A DNA stretch of 64,000 bases, taken from assembly GCF_004795015.1 (NCBI RefSeq), contig NZ_SSBI01000029.1:1-64000 (forward strand). The letters are read 5' to 3'. Below are positions 1-7,686 of the stretch, piece after piece (position 1 is the stretch's first letter; every line of letters begins with the position of its first letter). The position numbers and the translations under genes were made by a program. The notes under the pieces are model-generated. The model saw nothing but the letters and a program-made list of their open reading frames with translations. It made no database searches and was not told the origin of the DNA. The DNA is from Streptomyces sp. A1277. Its GTDB lineage: Bacteria; Actinomycetota; Actinomycetes; Streptomycetales; Streptomycetaceae.

Positions 1-1
1 G

Positions 2-1174
2 GCGGCTGCGGCCGGGGGCGCGAGTGCGCGGGAGCGGCTGGCGCGGGCGGCGCTGACCCGGGTGCTGGAGCCGGGCGACGAGCGCGGCGGCCGGTGGCTG
101 CGGGAGTGCGGTGCGGCGGAGCTCTGGCGCCGGATCACGGTCCCGGGCGGGGAGGCGGAGCGGCTGAGCGGCATGACGGCGAGGCGGCTGGCCGGCTACC
201 GGCTCCGTGCCGAGGGCGTCGACCCGGAGCGGGACCTGGCGGCCGTCGCGGCGGTCGGCGGGCGCTTCGTCTGCCCCGGCGATCCGGAGTGGCCGACGCA
301 GCTGGACGACCTGGGCGATGCGCGGCCGACCGGGCTCTGGGTGCGGGGGAGGCCCGATCTGCGGCTCTGGGCGCTGCGCTCGGTCGCCGTGGTCGGCGCC
401 CGCGCCTGCACGCCGTACGGGGCGCACATGGCGGCGACGCTGGGTGCGGGGCTGGCGGAGCGGGGCTGGGTGGTCGTCTCGGGGGCGGCCTTCGGGGTGG
501 ACGGGGCGGCGCACCGCGGTGCTTTGGCCGCCGGCGGGGCGACGATGGCGGTGCTGGCCTGCGGGGTCGACGTCGTCTACCCGCGCGGGCACGCCGAGCT
601 GATCGGGCGGGTGGCCGAGCAGGGGCTCCTCATCGGTGAACTGCCGCCGTCCGAACACCCGACGCGCAGCAGGTTCGTTCTGCGGAACCGGGTGATCGCC
701 GCGTTGACGCGGGGGACGGTCGTGGTCGAGGCCGAGTACCGCAGCGGCTCGCTCGCCACGGCGCGCAGTGCGCAGCGGCTCGGCCGGTTCACCATGGGCG
801 TTCCCGGGCCGGCGACCAGTGGTCTGTCGGCAGGCGTGCACGAACTCCTGCGAGGCGAGGGCGTGCTGGTGACGGACGCGGCGGAAGTGGCCGAACTCGT
901 GGGCGGCATCGGGGATCTGGCCCCGTCCAGAAGCGGCCCCGTGCTGGCCCGGGACCTGCTCGACACCAGCGCCGGCAGGGTGCTCGACGCCCTGCCCGCC
1001 CGGGCGTGCGTCGACGCCCGGGAGGTGGCGCGCGCCGCCGGGACGAGCGCCGACGAAGCCCTCGGCAAGCTGTACGAACTGCACTCACTGGGATTCGTCG
1101 AACGCGAGGGCGAAGGATGGAGGTTGACGCGGCGGCCCAGTTGCCGGGACGACGCGCGGCGAGGCGGTTCTTGA
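2..1174 (+). CDS. dprA: DNA-processing protein DprA/Smf, 5' end cut by window
   Basis: DprA binds single-stranded DNA and loads RecA during natural transformation; in actinomycetes its role is less clear. The reading frame is open from base 2, so the GTG at 62 is probably internal and the true start lies before the window. The Rossmann-like core is visible: a VAVVGARACTPYG segment near position 395, then SGAAFGVDGAAHRGAL, and RFVLRNRVIAALTRGTVVVEA near 670-745, all typical of the family. The C-terminal 70 residues look like the small winged-helix domain found in many DprA proteins. In related streptomycetes the gene sits just upstream of whiG, as here. Family assignment is firm; only the N-terminus is missing. 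Confidence 0.93.
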   Translation, partial: AAAAGGASARERLARAALTRVLEPGDERGGRWLRECGAAELWRRITVPGGEAERLSGMTARRLAGYRLRAEGVDPERDLAAVAAVGGRFVCPGDPEWPTQLDDLGDARPTGLWVRGRPDLRLWALRSVAVVGARACTPYGAHMAATLGAGLAERGWVVVSGAAFGVDGAAHRGALAAGGATMAVLACGVDVVYPRGHAELIGRVAEQGLLIGELPPSEHPTRSRFVLRNRVIAALTRGTVVVEAEYRSGSLATARSAQRLGRFTMGVPGPATSGLSAGVHELLRGEGVLVTDAAEVAELVGGIGDLAPSRSGPVLARDLLDTSAGRVLDALPARACVDAREVARAAGTSADEALGKLYELHSLGFVEREGEGWRLTRRPSCRDDARRGGS

Positions 1175-1462
1175 CCTGGGGCATTCGGGTGAAAAGGTGA
1201 TGCCGATGACCTCGGCGGACGCTTCGACGGTGCCTGAGGGGCCGGTGCCTGCGGCGACGGCCCCGGGCCCCCGACGCGTCCGCGCCCCAGCGGGCTGTCA
1301 TGTCCGCGGCCCGGTCGCGCGTCATGTCCGTCCGCCCGGGAGCGCAGGGTCCCCATCCCTTATCCTGCGCGCACCGCGACAGTGCGGTCACGCTACGCTC
1401 ACAAGGATTCCGCCCCAGAGACAAGTCCCAGTACTTCACGGCAGAACGGCTCAAGGCACCAC
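1175..1462. other. dprA-whiG intergenic region
   Basis: This 288-base stretch has open frames on both strands, but they lack conserved motifs, credible ribosome sites and a consistent codon pattern. I see no gene. It must hold the whiG promoter and leader. No clear -35/-10 pair stands out; TATCCT at 1361-1366 is a possible -10 without a convincing -35. Confidence 0.5.
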
Positions 1463-2299
1463 ATGCCCCAGCACACCTCCGGGTCTGACCGCGCGGCAGT
1501 ACCACCGGCTGCGCGTGGCACTGTGCGCCCTCCCGCCCCGTCCTCGCTCGACGAGTTGTGGCGTTCGTACAAGACGACGGGCGACGGGAGGCTGCGGGAG
1601 CAGCTGATCCTGCACTACTCGCCCCTGGTGAAGTACGTCGCCGGCCGGGTGAGCGTGGGGCTGCCGTCCAACGTCGAGCAGGCGGACTTCGTCTCCTCCG
1701 GGGTCTTCGGGCTGATCGACGCGATCGAGAAGTTCGACATCGAGCGGGCGATCAAGTTCGAGACGTACGCGATCACCCGCATCCGGGGCGCGATGATCGA
1801 CGAACTCCGGGCGCTGGACTGGATTCCGCGTTCCGTGCGGCAGAAGGCGCGAGCCGTCGAACGTGCCTACGCCACGCTGGAGGCGCAGCTGCGGCGCACC
1901 CCCTCCGAAGCGGAGGTGGCGGCGGAGATGGACGTGACGCTGGACGAACTGCATGCGGTTTTCAGCCAGTTGTCGCTGGCCAATGTGGTGGCGCTGGAGG
2001 AGCTGCTGCATGTGGGCGGCGAGGGCGGCGACCGGCTGAGCCTGATGGACACGCTGGAGGACACCGCCGCCGACAACCCGGTGGAGGTGGCCGAGGACCG
2101 TGAGCTCAGGAGGCTGCTGGCCCGGGCGATCAACACCCTCCCGGACCGCGAGAAGACGGTCGTCACGCTCTACTACTACGAGGGCCTCACGCTCGCCGAG
2201 ATCGGCAACGTCCTCGGGGTCACCGAGAGCCGGGTCAGCCAGATCCACACCAAGTCGGTGCTCCAGCTCCGCGCGAAACTGGCGGACGCCGGCCGCTGA
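1463..2299 (+). CDS. whiG: RNA polymerase sigma factor WhiG (sporulation, FliA class)
   Basis: WhiG commits aerial hyphae to sporulation by directing RNA polymerase to early sporulation promoters such as whiH and whiI. The 278-residue product has the expected domains: region 2 (residues about 45-115, with LVKYVAGRVSVGLPS and FETYAITRIRGAMIDELR), region 3, and a region 4 helix-turn-helix near the C-terminus (LTLAEIGNVLGVTESRVSQIH). I chose the ATG at 1463 because the product then begins MPQHTSGSDRAAV, matching the known Streptomyces WhiG start; the longer open frame from 1382 adds a non-conserved extension. The ribosome site is weak. In known systems WhiG is held inactive by the anti-sigma factor RsiG with c-di-GMP. 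A 15-bp tandem repeat follows directly downstream. Confidence 0.97.
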   Translation: MPQHTSGSDRAAVPPAARGTVRPPAPSSLDELWRSYKTTGDGRLREQLILHYSPLVKYVAGRVSVGLPSNVEQADFVSSGVFGLIDAIEKFDIERAIKFETYAITRIRGAMIDELRALDWIPRSVRQKARAVERAYATLEAQLRRTPSEAEVAAEMDVTLDELHAVFSQLSLANVVALEELLHVGGEGGDRLSLMDTLEDTAADNPVEVAEDRELRRLLARAINTLPDREKTVVTLYYYEGLTLAEIGNVLGVTESRVSQIHTKSVLQLRAKLADAGR

Positions 2300-2322
2300 G
2301 CGGCGGGCCCGCCCTCCGACGG

Positions 2323-2383
2323 CCGCCACCCCGAGTGCCGCCATCCCCAGTGCCGCCATCCCCAGTGCCGCCATCCCCCAGTG
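2323..2383. repeat. Short tandem repeat downstream of whiG (15 bp, four copies)
   Basis: Four head-to-tail copies of a unit reading CCGCCATCCCCAGTG: 2323-2337 (two changes), 2338-2352 and 2353-2367 (identical), and 2368-2383 (one extra C). The array lies in the gap between the whiG stop and the next gene and forms no obvious hairpin. Confidence 0.85.
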
Positions 2384-2463
2384 CCGCCCCTCCCGTGGCC
2401 CGCTTCGGTCACCGTTTGGGCCGTGCTCGTTCTCTTCGGCGGCCCTCGCCGTAGAGTGGAGGC

Positions 2464-3063
2464 GTGCCCAGGATTCGAGCGGCCTCCGTGGCCGAGCACC
2501 GGACCATGCAGCGCGGCGCCCTCCTGGACGCAGCGCGCTCCCTGCTGTCCGAAGGGGGCACGGAGGCGCTGACCTTCCCCGCCCTCGCCGAACGCACGGG
2601 CCTCGCGCGGTCCTCCGTCTACGAGTACTTCCGTTCCCGCGCCGCCGTTGTCGAGGAACTCTGCGCCGTCGACTTCCCCGTCTGGGCGGCCGAGGTCGAG
2701 AACGCGATGGAGCGGGCGGGGACGCCCGAGGAGAAGATCGAGGCGTACGTCCGCCGACAGCTCGACCTCGTCGGGGACCGGCGCCACCGGGCCGTGGTCG
2801 CGATCTCGGCCAGCGAGCTGGACGCCGGTGCGCGCGAGAAGATCCGGGCCGCGCACGGCGGCCTGATCGCCATGATCGTCGAGGCGCTCGGCGACCTCGG
2901 CCACGACGAGCCCCGCCTCGCGGCCATGCTGCTGCAGGGCTCCGTGGACGCCGCGGTCCGGCGCATCGAGCTGAGTGTGGCGGAGGAGCCCGGTGTCATC
3001 GCGGACACCGCCGTGGCCATGATCCTCAACGGCGTCCGGGGCGCCGCGGCCGACCGGGGCTGA
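2464..3063 (+). CDS. TetR/AcrR-family transcriptional regulator
   Basis: A 199-residue regulator with the TetR helix-turn-helix at about residues 18-65: an RGALLDAARSLLSEGG helix, then LTFPALAERTGLARSSVYEYF, the recognition helix motif of the family. The C-terminal two thirds is helical and would hold the ligand and dimer surface; the ligand is unknown. The start is GTG 2464, giving VPRIRAASVAEHRTMQ; an in-frame GTG at 2488 is an alternative. It lies between whiG and a convergent peptidase gene, so the targets cannot be inferred. The same gene position is occupied by a TetR protein in other streptomycetes. Confidence 0.9.
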   Translation: MPRIRAASVAEHRTMQRGALLDAARSLLSEGGTEALTFPALAERTGLARSSVYEYFRSRAAVVEELCAVDFPVWAAEVENAMERAGTPEEKIEAYVRRQLDLVGDRRHRAVVAISASELDAGAREKIRAAHGGLIAMIVEALGDLGHDEPRLAAMLLQGSVDAAVRRIELSVAEEPGVIADTAVAMILNGVRGAAADRG

Positions 3064-3908
3064 CCCCGGCGCCCGACGCCGGGGCCCGGCCCCGGGCCCG
3101 ACCCCCGGGCCCGCCACGGCCACCGCCCGGCGAGGACTACCAGCACCGCGGGGCCGACCGGGGCCCCGTCACCGCTCACCCCGAACGGCCCGCCGTTACC
3201 AGCGGCCGTCCGCGTTTTGAAAGCCTCCCGAGCCCCGGTGGCCTCCCGAGCCCCGGTGGCCTCCCGAGCCCCGCCGGTCACCCCCGCCCCGGTGGCCTCC
3301 CGAGCCCCGCCGGTCACCCCCGCCCCGGAGGCCACCCCCGCCCCGGCTGCCTCCGGCAGTGGTACGCCGAAGACCGGCAGGAGGCGGGAGGGTCCGCGCC
3401 GCAGCAGTGCGGCCGGCAGCAGCGACAGCGGGTCCAGGTAGGCGTCCGCGCGGCGCAGTCCCCAGTGCAGGCAGCCCGACGGACAGTGGAAAGGACCTGC
3501 CTCCAGCACGGCCACCACCTGCCCCGCCGTGACCTCGTCGCCCTTCGCGACGAGCGGGCGCACCGGCTCGTAGGTGGTCCGCAGTGGCGGGTCGCCCGAC
3601 CCGGCGACCTCGATCGAGACCACCCCGCGTCCGGCGACGCCGCCCGCGAACGAGACCCGGCCCGACGCGGCGGCCAGCACCTCGGCGCCCGGAGCGGCGG
3701 CCAGGTCCACCCCACGGTGCCCCCGCCCGTACACCGTGGCCGGCGGCTCCCACCCCCGTACCACCGCCGGCCGGCCGGACAGCGGCCAGGCCCGTCCGCC
3801 GTCGCCCGCCCCCGTCGCCGCCATGGCCGTACCGGACCGGCCGCCACACGTCACCGCCAGCAGCGCGAGGACGAGTGCCCAGGCGCTGCGCCACCCTGTG
3901 ATTCGCAT
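2619..3908 (-). CDS. Secreted M23-family (LytM-like) peptidase with an abnormal C-terminal read-through
   Basis: Probable cell-wall peptidase. Residues 1-30 form a signal peptide (MRITGWRSAWALVLALLAVT). The M23 core spans about residues 45-165, with the zinc motif GHRGVDLA and the late CLHWGLR motif, in which the first His of the usual HxH is Cys, as is common in streptomycete members. After the core comes a Gly/Ala-rich repeat (GGAREATGA units), then a short hydrophobic stretch (PAVLVVLAG) that looks like a normal C-terminus. No in-frame stop follows: the frame runs about 440 bases antisense through the whole TetR 3' part and stops at 2619. The last roughly 150 residues are therefore unlikely to be real coding sequence as such. 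A lost stop or a frameshift in the repeat are both possible. Confidence 0.7.
   Translation of the reverse strand: MRITGWRSAWALVLALLAVTCGGRSGTAMAATGAGDGGRAWPLSGRPAVVRGWEPPATVYGRGHRGVDLAAAPGAEVLAAASGRVSFAGGVAGRGVVSIEVAGSGDPPLRTTYEPVRPLVAKGDEVTAGQVVAVLEAGPFHCPSGCLHWGLRRADAYLDPLSLLPAALLRRGPSRLLPVFGVPLPEAAGAGVASGAGVTGGAREATGAGVTGGAREATGAREATGAREAFKTRTAAGNGGPFGVSGDGAPVGPAVLVVLAGRWPWRARGSGPGPGPGVGRRGQPRSAAAPRTPLRIMATAVSAMTPGSSATLSSMRRTAASTEPCSSMAARRGSSWPRSPSASTIMAIRPPCAARIFSRAPASSSLAEIATTARWRRSPTRSSCRRTYASIFSSGVPARSIAFSTSAAQTGKSTAQSSSTTAARERKYS
3223..3330 (-). repeat. Low-complexity tandem repeats within the M23 peptidase gene
   Basis: Copies of an 18-bp unit, GCCTCCCGAGCCCCGGTG on the plus strand, lie at 3223-3240 and 3241-3258. 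Two 36-bp expanded versions follow at 3259-3294 and 3295-3330. On the coding strand they encode GlyAlaArgGluAlaThr-type repeats after the peptidase domain. They are likely slippage-prone. Confidence 0.8.
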
Positions 3909-4184
3909 GGCACCACCGTCCCCCGGGGCCCGGGATCGCGGGAATCACAGGCCGGATCTGTGGACTACCCGCTGGTTGTGGACAGCGCCGTCACCCGGGA
4001 CCCGGCCGGTCCCGTACACTTCTTCTGGCGATCCGGGTCACCGGGTCGACTTCGCACGCCCCGCCACCACCCGCTCTGCGGAGGTGGCCGCGCCTCTCGG
4101 TCCCTTGCGGCACGGCGCGTCGGGGCGTCAGGCGCGGCAGCAAACCTGCTGCCGCGACAACCGAGTACCTCAAGGAGTACGGCC
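3909..4184 (+). other. rpsB upstream region (promoter and leader)
   Basis: This 276-base divergent region between the peptidase and rpsB must contain the rpsB promoter. GTACACT at 4014-4020 could be a -10, but the nearest TTGTGG (3976-3981) is too far upstream to pair with it. The leader ends in a strong hairpin, listed separately, and the ribosome site AAGGAG. Confidence 0.5.
4133..4156 (+). promoter_or_regulatory. rpsB leader hairpin, candidate r-protein control element
   Basis: A perfect 10-bp stem, CGCGGCAGCA at 4133-4142 pairing with TGCTGCCGCG at 4147-4156, closed by an AACC tetraloop. It ends 28 bases before the rpsB start codon, and no T-run follows, so it is not an ordinary terminator. 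Ribosomal protein S2 is known to autoregulate rpsB through leader RNA in several bacteria. That this hairpin does so is inference. Confidence 0.5.
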
Positions 4185-5099
4185 ATGGCCGTCGTCACGA
4201 TGCGGGAGCTGCTGGAAAGCGGCGTCCACTTCGGTCACCAGACCCGTCGCTGGAACCCGAAGATGAAGCGCTTCATCTTCACCGAGCGCAACGGCATCTA
4301 CATCATCGACCTGCTCCAGTCGCTGTCGTACATCGACCGCGCCTACGAGTTCGTCAAGGAGACCGTCGCCCACGGCGGCTCCATCATGTTCGTGGGTACG
4401 AAGAAGCAGGCCCAGGAGGCCATCGCCGAGCAGGCGACGCGCGTCGGCATGCCGTACGTCAACCAGCGCTGGCTCGGTGGCATGCTCACCAACTTCTCCA
4501 CCGTCTACAAGCGCCTTCAGCGTCTGAAGGAGCTCGAGCTCATCGACTTCGAGGACGTGGCCGCCTCCGGCCTCACCAAGAAGGAGCTCCTGGTCCTCTC
4601 GCGCGAGAAGGCCAAGCTGGAGAAGACTCTCGGTGGTATCCGCGAGATGCAGAAGGTCCCCAGCGCCGTCTGGATCGTCGACACCAAGAAGGAGCACATC
4701 GCCGTCGGTGAGGCGCGCAAGCTCCACATCCCGGTCGTCGCGATCCTCGACACCAACTGCGACCCCGACGAGGTCGACTACAAGATCCCGGGCAACGACG
4801 ACGCGATCCGCTCCGTCACCCTGCTCACCCGCGTGATCGCCGACGCCGTCGCCGAGGGCCTCATCGCCCGCTCCGGCGCCGCGACCGGCGACTCGAAGCC
4901 GGGTGAGAAGGCCGCCGGCGAGCCGCTCGCCGAGTGGGAGCGCGACCTGCTCGAGGGCGACAAGAAGGCCGACGCCGAGGTTCAGTCCTCCGTCGAGACC
5001 GAGAAGGCCGCCGCCGCCGACGCGGAGCCGGCCGCCATCGCCGCCGAGCAGGCCGAGGCCCCGGCCGAGGCTCCGGCCGCGGACGCCGAGCAGGCCTGA
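4185..5099 (+). CDS. rpsB: 30S ribosomal protein S2
   Basis: S2 is a structural protein of the small ribosomal subunit, needed to bind S1-type factors and organise the head of the 30S. The 304-residue product opens MAVVTMRELLESGVHFGHQT and contains RWLGGMLTNFSTV and IPVVAILDTNCDPDEVDYKIPGND, both family signatures. The start ATG at 4185 follows AAGGAG at 4172-4177. About 60 residues at the C-terminus form an Ala/Glu-rich tail that is longer than in E. coli S2 (241 residues) and typical of actinomycetes. It forms the classic pair with tsf downstream. Confidence 0.98.
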   Translation: MAVVTMRELLESGVHFGHQTRRWNPKMKRFIFTERNGIYIIDLLQSLSYIDRAYEFVKETVAHGGSIMFVGTKKQAQEAIAEQATRVGMPYVNQRWLGGMLTNFSTVYKRLQRLKELELIDFEDVAASGLTKKELLVLSREKAKLEKTLGGIREMQKVPSAVWIVDTKKEHIAVGEARKLHIPVVAILDTNCDPDEVDYKIPGNDDAIRSVTLLTRVIADAVAEGLIARSGAATGDSKPGEKAAGEPLAEWERDLLEGDKKADAEVQSSVETEKAAAADAEPAAIAAEQAEAPAEAPAADAEQA

Positions 5100-5116
5100 C
5101 ACCCGTCACGGCTGAT

Positions 5117-5156
5117 GACGGCGGGGGCCGGTGCCACAAGCACCGCCCCCGCCGTC
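5117..5156 (+). terminator. rpsB-tsf intergenic hairpin (terminator/attenuator)
   Basis: A 12-bp stem (GACGGCGGGGGC with GCCCCCGCCGTC) extended by 5 bp after a single bulge, loop CACAA, just after the rpsB stop. It is GC-rich without a long T-run, as is usual in streptomycetes. It may partly terminate transcription, lowering tsf relative to rpsB. Confidence 0.7.
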
Positions 5157-5197
5157 CACCCGTAGATCTTTCAGACTTCGAGAGAGAACACAGACTC

Positions 5198-6034
5198 ATG
5201 GCGAACTACACCGCCGCTGACGTCAAGAAGCTCCGCGAGCTCACCGGCGCCGGCATGATGGACTGCAAGAAGGCGCTCGACGAGGCCGACGGCAACGTCG
5301 ACGGAGCCGTCGAGGCGCTGCGTATCAAGGGCCAGAAGGGCGTCGCCAAGCGCGAGGGCCGTTCCGCCGAGAACGGCGCGGTCGTCTCCCTCGTCTCCGA
5401 GGACAAGACGTCCGGCGTTCTGGTCGAGCTGAAGTGCGAGACGGACTTCGTCGCCAAGGGCGACAAGTTCCAGGCCGTCGCCAACGCGCTGGCCGAGCAC
5501 GTCGCCGCGTCCTCCCCGGCCGACCTGGAGGCGCTCCTCGCCTCCGAGATCGAGCCCGGCAAGACCGTCCAGGCGTACGTGGACGAGGCCAACGCCAACC
5601 TCGGCGAGAAGATCGTCCTGGACCGCTTCGCGCAGTTCCAGGGTGCCTACGTCTCCGTGTACATGCACCGCACGATGCCCGACCTGCCGCCGCAGATCGG
5701 TGTCATGGTCGAGCTGGACAAGGCCGACGCCGACCTGGCGAAGGGCCTCGCCCAGCACATCGCCGCCTTCGCGCCGAAGTACCTCTCCCGCGAGGACGTC
5801 CCGGCGGACGTCGTCGAGGCCGAGCGCCGCGTCGCCGAGGAGACCACCCGCGCCGAGGGCAAGCCCGAGGCCGCCCTCCCGAAGATCGTCGAGGGTCGCG
5901 TCAACGGCTTCTTCAAGGAGGCCACCCTCCTCGGCCAGCCGTACGCGCTGGACAACAAGAAGTCCGTCCAGAAGGTCCTGGACGAGGCCGGTGTCACCCT
6001 GAAGCGCTTCACGCGCATCAAGGTCGGCATCTGA
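5198..6034 (+). CDS. tsf: Translation elongation factor Ts
   Basis: EF-Ts recycles EF-Tu by releasing GDP. The 278-residue product starts MANYTAADVKKLRELTGAGM and has the N-terminal UBA-like domain (residues 1-50) followed by the TDFVAKGDKF motif (about residues 82-92) that contacts EF-Tu, then two core subdomains. The ATG at 5198 fits the family start exactly; upstream frame belongs to the rpsB tail in another frame. The ribosome site is weak (AGAGAG). The gene follows rpsB in the usual order and is separated from pyrH by a strong hairpin. Confidence 0.98.
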   Translation: MANYTAADVKKLRELTGAGMMDCKKALDEADGNVDGAVEALRIKGQKGVAKREGRSAENGAVVSLVSEDKTSGVLVELKCETDFVAKGDKFQAVANALAEHVAASSPADLEALLASEIEPGKTVQAYVDEANANLGEKIVLDRFAQFQGAYVSVYMHRTMPDLPPQIGVMVELDKADADLAKGLAQHIAAFAPKYLSREDVPADVVEAERRVAEETTRAEGKPEAALPKIVEGRVNGFFKEATLLGQPYALDNKKSVQKVLDEAGVTLKRFTRIKVGI

Positions 6035-6118
6035 GTCCGTCCGCGAATTAACGGCGGACCCCGATAGGGTCTGGTGCAGTCGACGGCCGCACACCGCCGT
6101 ACGACCGCAGATCTGACG

Positions 6119-6168
6119 AGGAGGCCATTGCCGCTGAGGGACACCAGGCCCACCGGCAATGGCCTCCT
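6119..6168 (+). terminator. tsf-pyrH long-stem hairpin
   Basis: A perfect 15-bp stem (6119-6133 with 6154-6168) and a 20-base loop. The left arm begins AGGAGG, a Shine-Dalgarno-like sequence that would be buried in the stem. A real ribosome site for pyrH (GAGGAG at 6181-6186) lies just after it. It probably acts as a terminator for rpsB-tsf. Confidence 0.65.
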
Positions 6169-6193
6169 TCGTATGTGCACGAGGAGAATTCCC

Positions 6194-6970
6194 ATGAACA
6201 AGGGCGCGGACGCCGCCAAAGGTGACCACAAGCGCGACGACGGCAAGGTGGCCGGACGCTTCATGCTGAAGCTGTCCGGAGAGGCGTTCGCCGGCGGCGG
6301 AGGTCTCGGTGTCGACCCCGACGTCGTGCACGCCATCGCCCGCGAGATCGCGGCGGTCGTCCGGGACGGCGCCGAGATCGCGATCGTCATCGGCGGCGGC
6401 AACTTCTTCCGCGGCGCCGAGCTCCAGCAGCGGGGCATGGACCGGGCCCGCTCCGACTACATGGGCATGCTCGGCACCGTGATGAACTGCCTCGCCCTCC
6501 AGGACTTCCTGGAGAAGGAGGGCATCGACTCCCGCGTCCAGACCGCCATCACCATGGGCCAGGTCGCGGAGCCGTACATTCCGCTGCGCGCCGTACGGCA
6601 CCTGGAGAAGGGCCGCGTCGTCATCTTCGGCGCCGGTATGGGCATGCCGTACTTCTCCACCGACACCACCGCCGCCCAGCGCGCCCTGGAGATCGACGCC
6701 GAGGCGCTGCTCATGGGCAAGAACGGCGTGGACGGGGTCTACGACTCCGACCCGAAGACCAACCCCGCGGCGGTCAAGTTCGACGCGCTGGAGTACAGCG
6801 AGGTGCTGGCCCGCGATCTCAAGGTCGCCGACGCCACCGCCATCACGCTCTGCCGCGACAACGAGCTGCCGATCCTCGTCTTCGAGCTCACCGCCACGGG
6901 CAATATCGCCCGCGCCGTCAAGGGTGAGAAGATCGGCACGCTCGTGAGCGACCGGAGCACCCGCGCCTGA
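6194..6970 (+). CDS. pyrH: UMP kinase
   Basis: UMP kinase converts UMP to UDP with ATP in pyrimidine nucleotide synthesis. The 258-residue protein belongs to the amino-acid kinase fold: FMLKLSGEAFAG (phosphate-binding, residues 23-34), VIGGGNFFRGAEL, DYMGMLGTVMNCLALQD, and the nucleotide site GKNGVDGVYDSDP. The ATG at 6194 is chosen because it follows GAGGAG by 7 bases; the open frame upstream crosses the hairpin. The N-terminus carries a hydrophilic extension of about 20 residues, as in other actinobacteria. It is followed by frr, the conserved order in bacteria. Confidence 0.97.
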   Translation: MNKGADAAKGDHKRDDGKVAGRFMLKLSGEAFAGGGGLGVDPDVVHAIAREIAAVVRDGAEIAIVIGGGNFFRGAELQQRGMDRARSDYMGMLGTVMNCLALQDFLEKEGIDSRVQTAITMGQVAEPYIPLRAVRHLEKGRVVIFGAGMGMPYFSTDTTAAQRALEIDAEALLMGKNGVDGVYDSDPKTNPAAVKFDALEYSEVLARDLKVADATAITLCRDNELPILVFELTATGNIARAVKGEKIGTLVSDRSTRA

Positions 6971-7128
6971 CCACGGGTGGTTCCACCGGTGAGGCCCGGT
7001 GGAGCCCGGGGGGCGGGACCGCCCCGGAAGATGGACAACGGCCTGCCGGTCGGACACCGTGCAGGTGAGGACGCGACGCAGGACCCGTCGGGCCCGCCGG
7101 GCCCGTTCAAGACACGCAGGAGCACGTG

Positions 7129-7686
7129 GTGATCGAAGAAACCCTCCTCGAGGCCGAGGAGAAGATGGAGAAGGCCGTCGTCGTCGCGAAGGAGGACTTC
7201 GCCGCGATCCGTACCGGCCGTGCGCACCCGGCGATGTTCAACAAGATCGTCGCCGACTACTACGGCGCGCCGACCCCGATCAACCAGCTGGCCTCGTTCT
7301 CGGTGCCCGAGCCCCGTATGGCCGTCGTGACGCCGTTCGACAAGACCGCGCTGCGCAACATCGAGCAGGCCATCCGCGACTCGGACCTCGGCGTCAACCC
7401 GAGCAACGACGGCAATATCATCCGGGTGAACTTCCCCGACCTGACCGAAGAGCGCCGTCGCGACTACATCAAGGTCGCGAAGACCAAGGCCGAGGACTCC
7501 AAGATCTCGATCCGGGCCGTCCGCCGCAAGGCCAAGGAGACGCTCGACAAGCTGGTCAAGGACAAGGAGTCCGGCGAGGACGAGGTGCGCCGGGCCGAGA
7601 AGGAGCTCGACGACACCACCGCGAAGTACGTCGCGCAGGTGGACGAGCTGCTGAAGCACAAGGAAGCCGAGCTGCTCGAAGTCTGA
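7129..7686 (+). CDS. frr: Ribosome recycling factor
   Basis: RRF, with EF-G, splits the ribosome after termination. The 185-residue product has the family length and signatures: RTGRAHPAMF near residue 29, FDKTALRNIEQAIRDSDLGVNPSNDG, and IRAVRRKAKE. Two adjacent GTG codons lie at 7126 and 7129. The second gives the common start (M)IEETLLEAEEKM and better spacing from AGGAG at 7118-7122. The stop overlaps the cdsA start by one base (TGATG), so the two are probably translated together. Confidence 0.97.
   Translation: MIEETLLEAEEKMEKAVVVAKEDFAAIRTGRAHPAMFNKIVADYYGAPTPINQLASFSVPEPRMAVVTPFDKTALRNIEQAIRDSDLGVNPSNDGNIIRVNFPDLTEERRRDYIKVAKTKAEDSKISIRAVRRKAKETLDKLVKDKESGEDEVRRAEKELDDTTAKYVAQVDELLKHKEAELLEV

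Noticed and set aside
2323..2383. Tandem repeat as a CRISPR array
   Set aside because: Units are directly adjacent with no variable spacers and no cas genes are near.
2100..4184. Long open frame reading into rpsB from inside whiG
   Set aside because: It is an open frame by GC bias; only the part from 4185 matches S2, and the rest has no conserved motifs.
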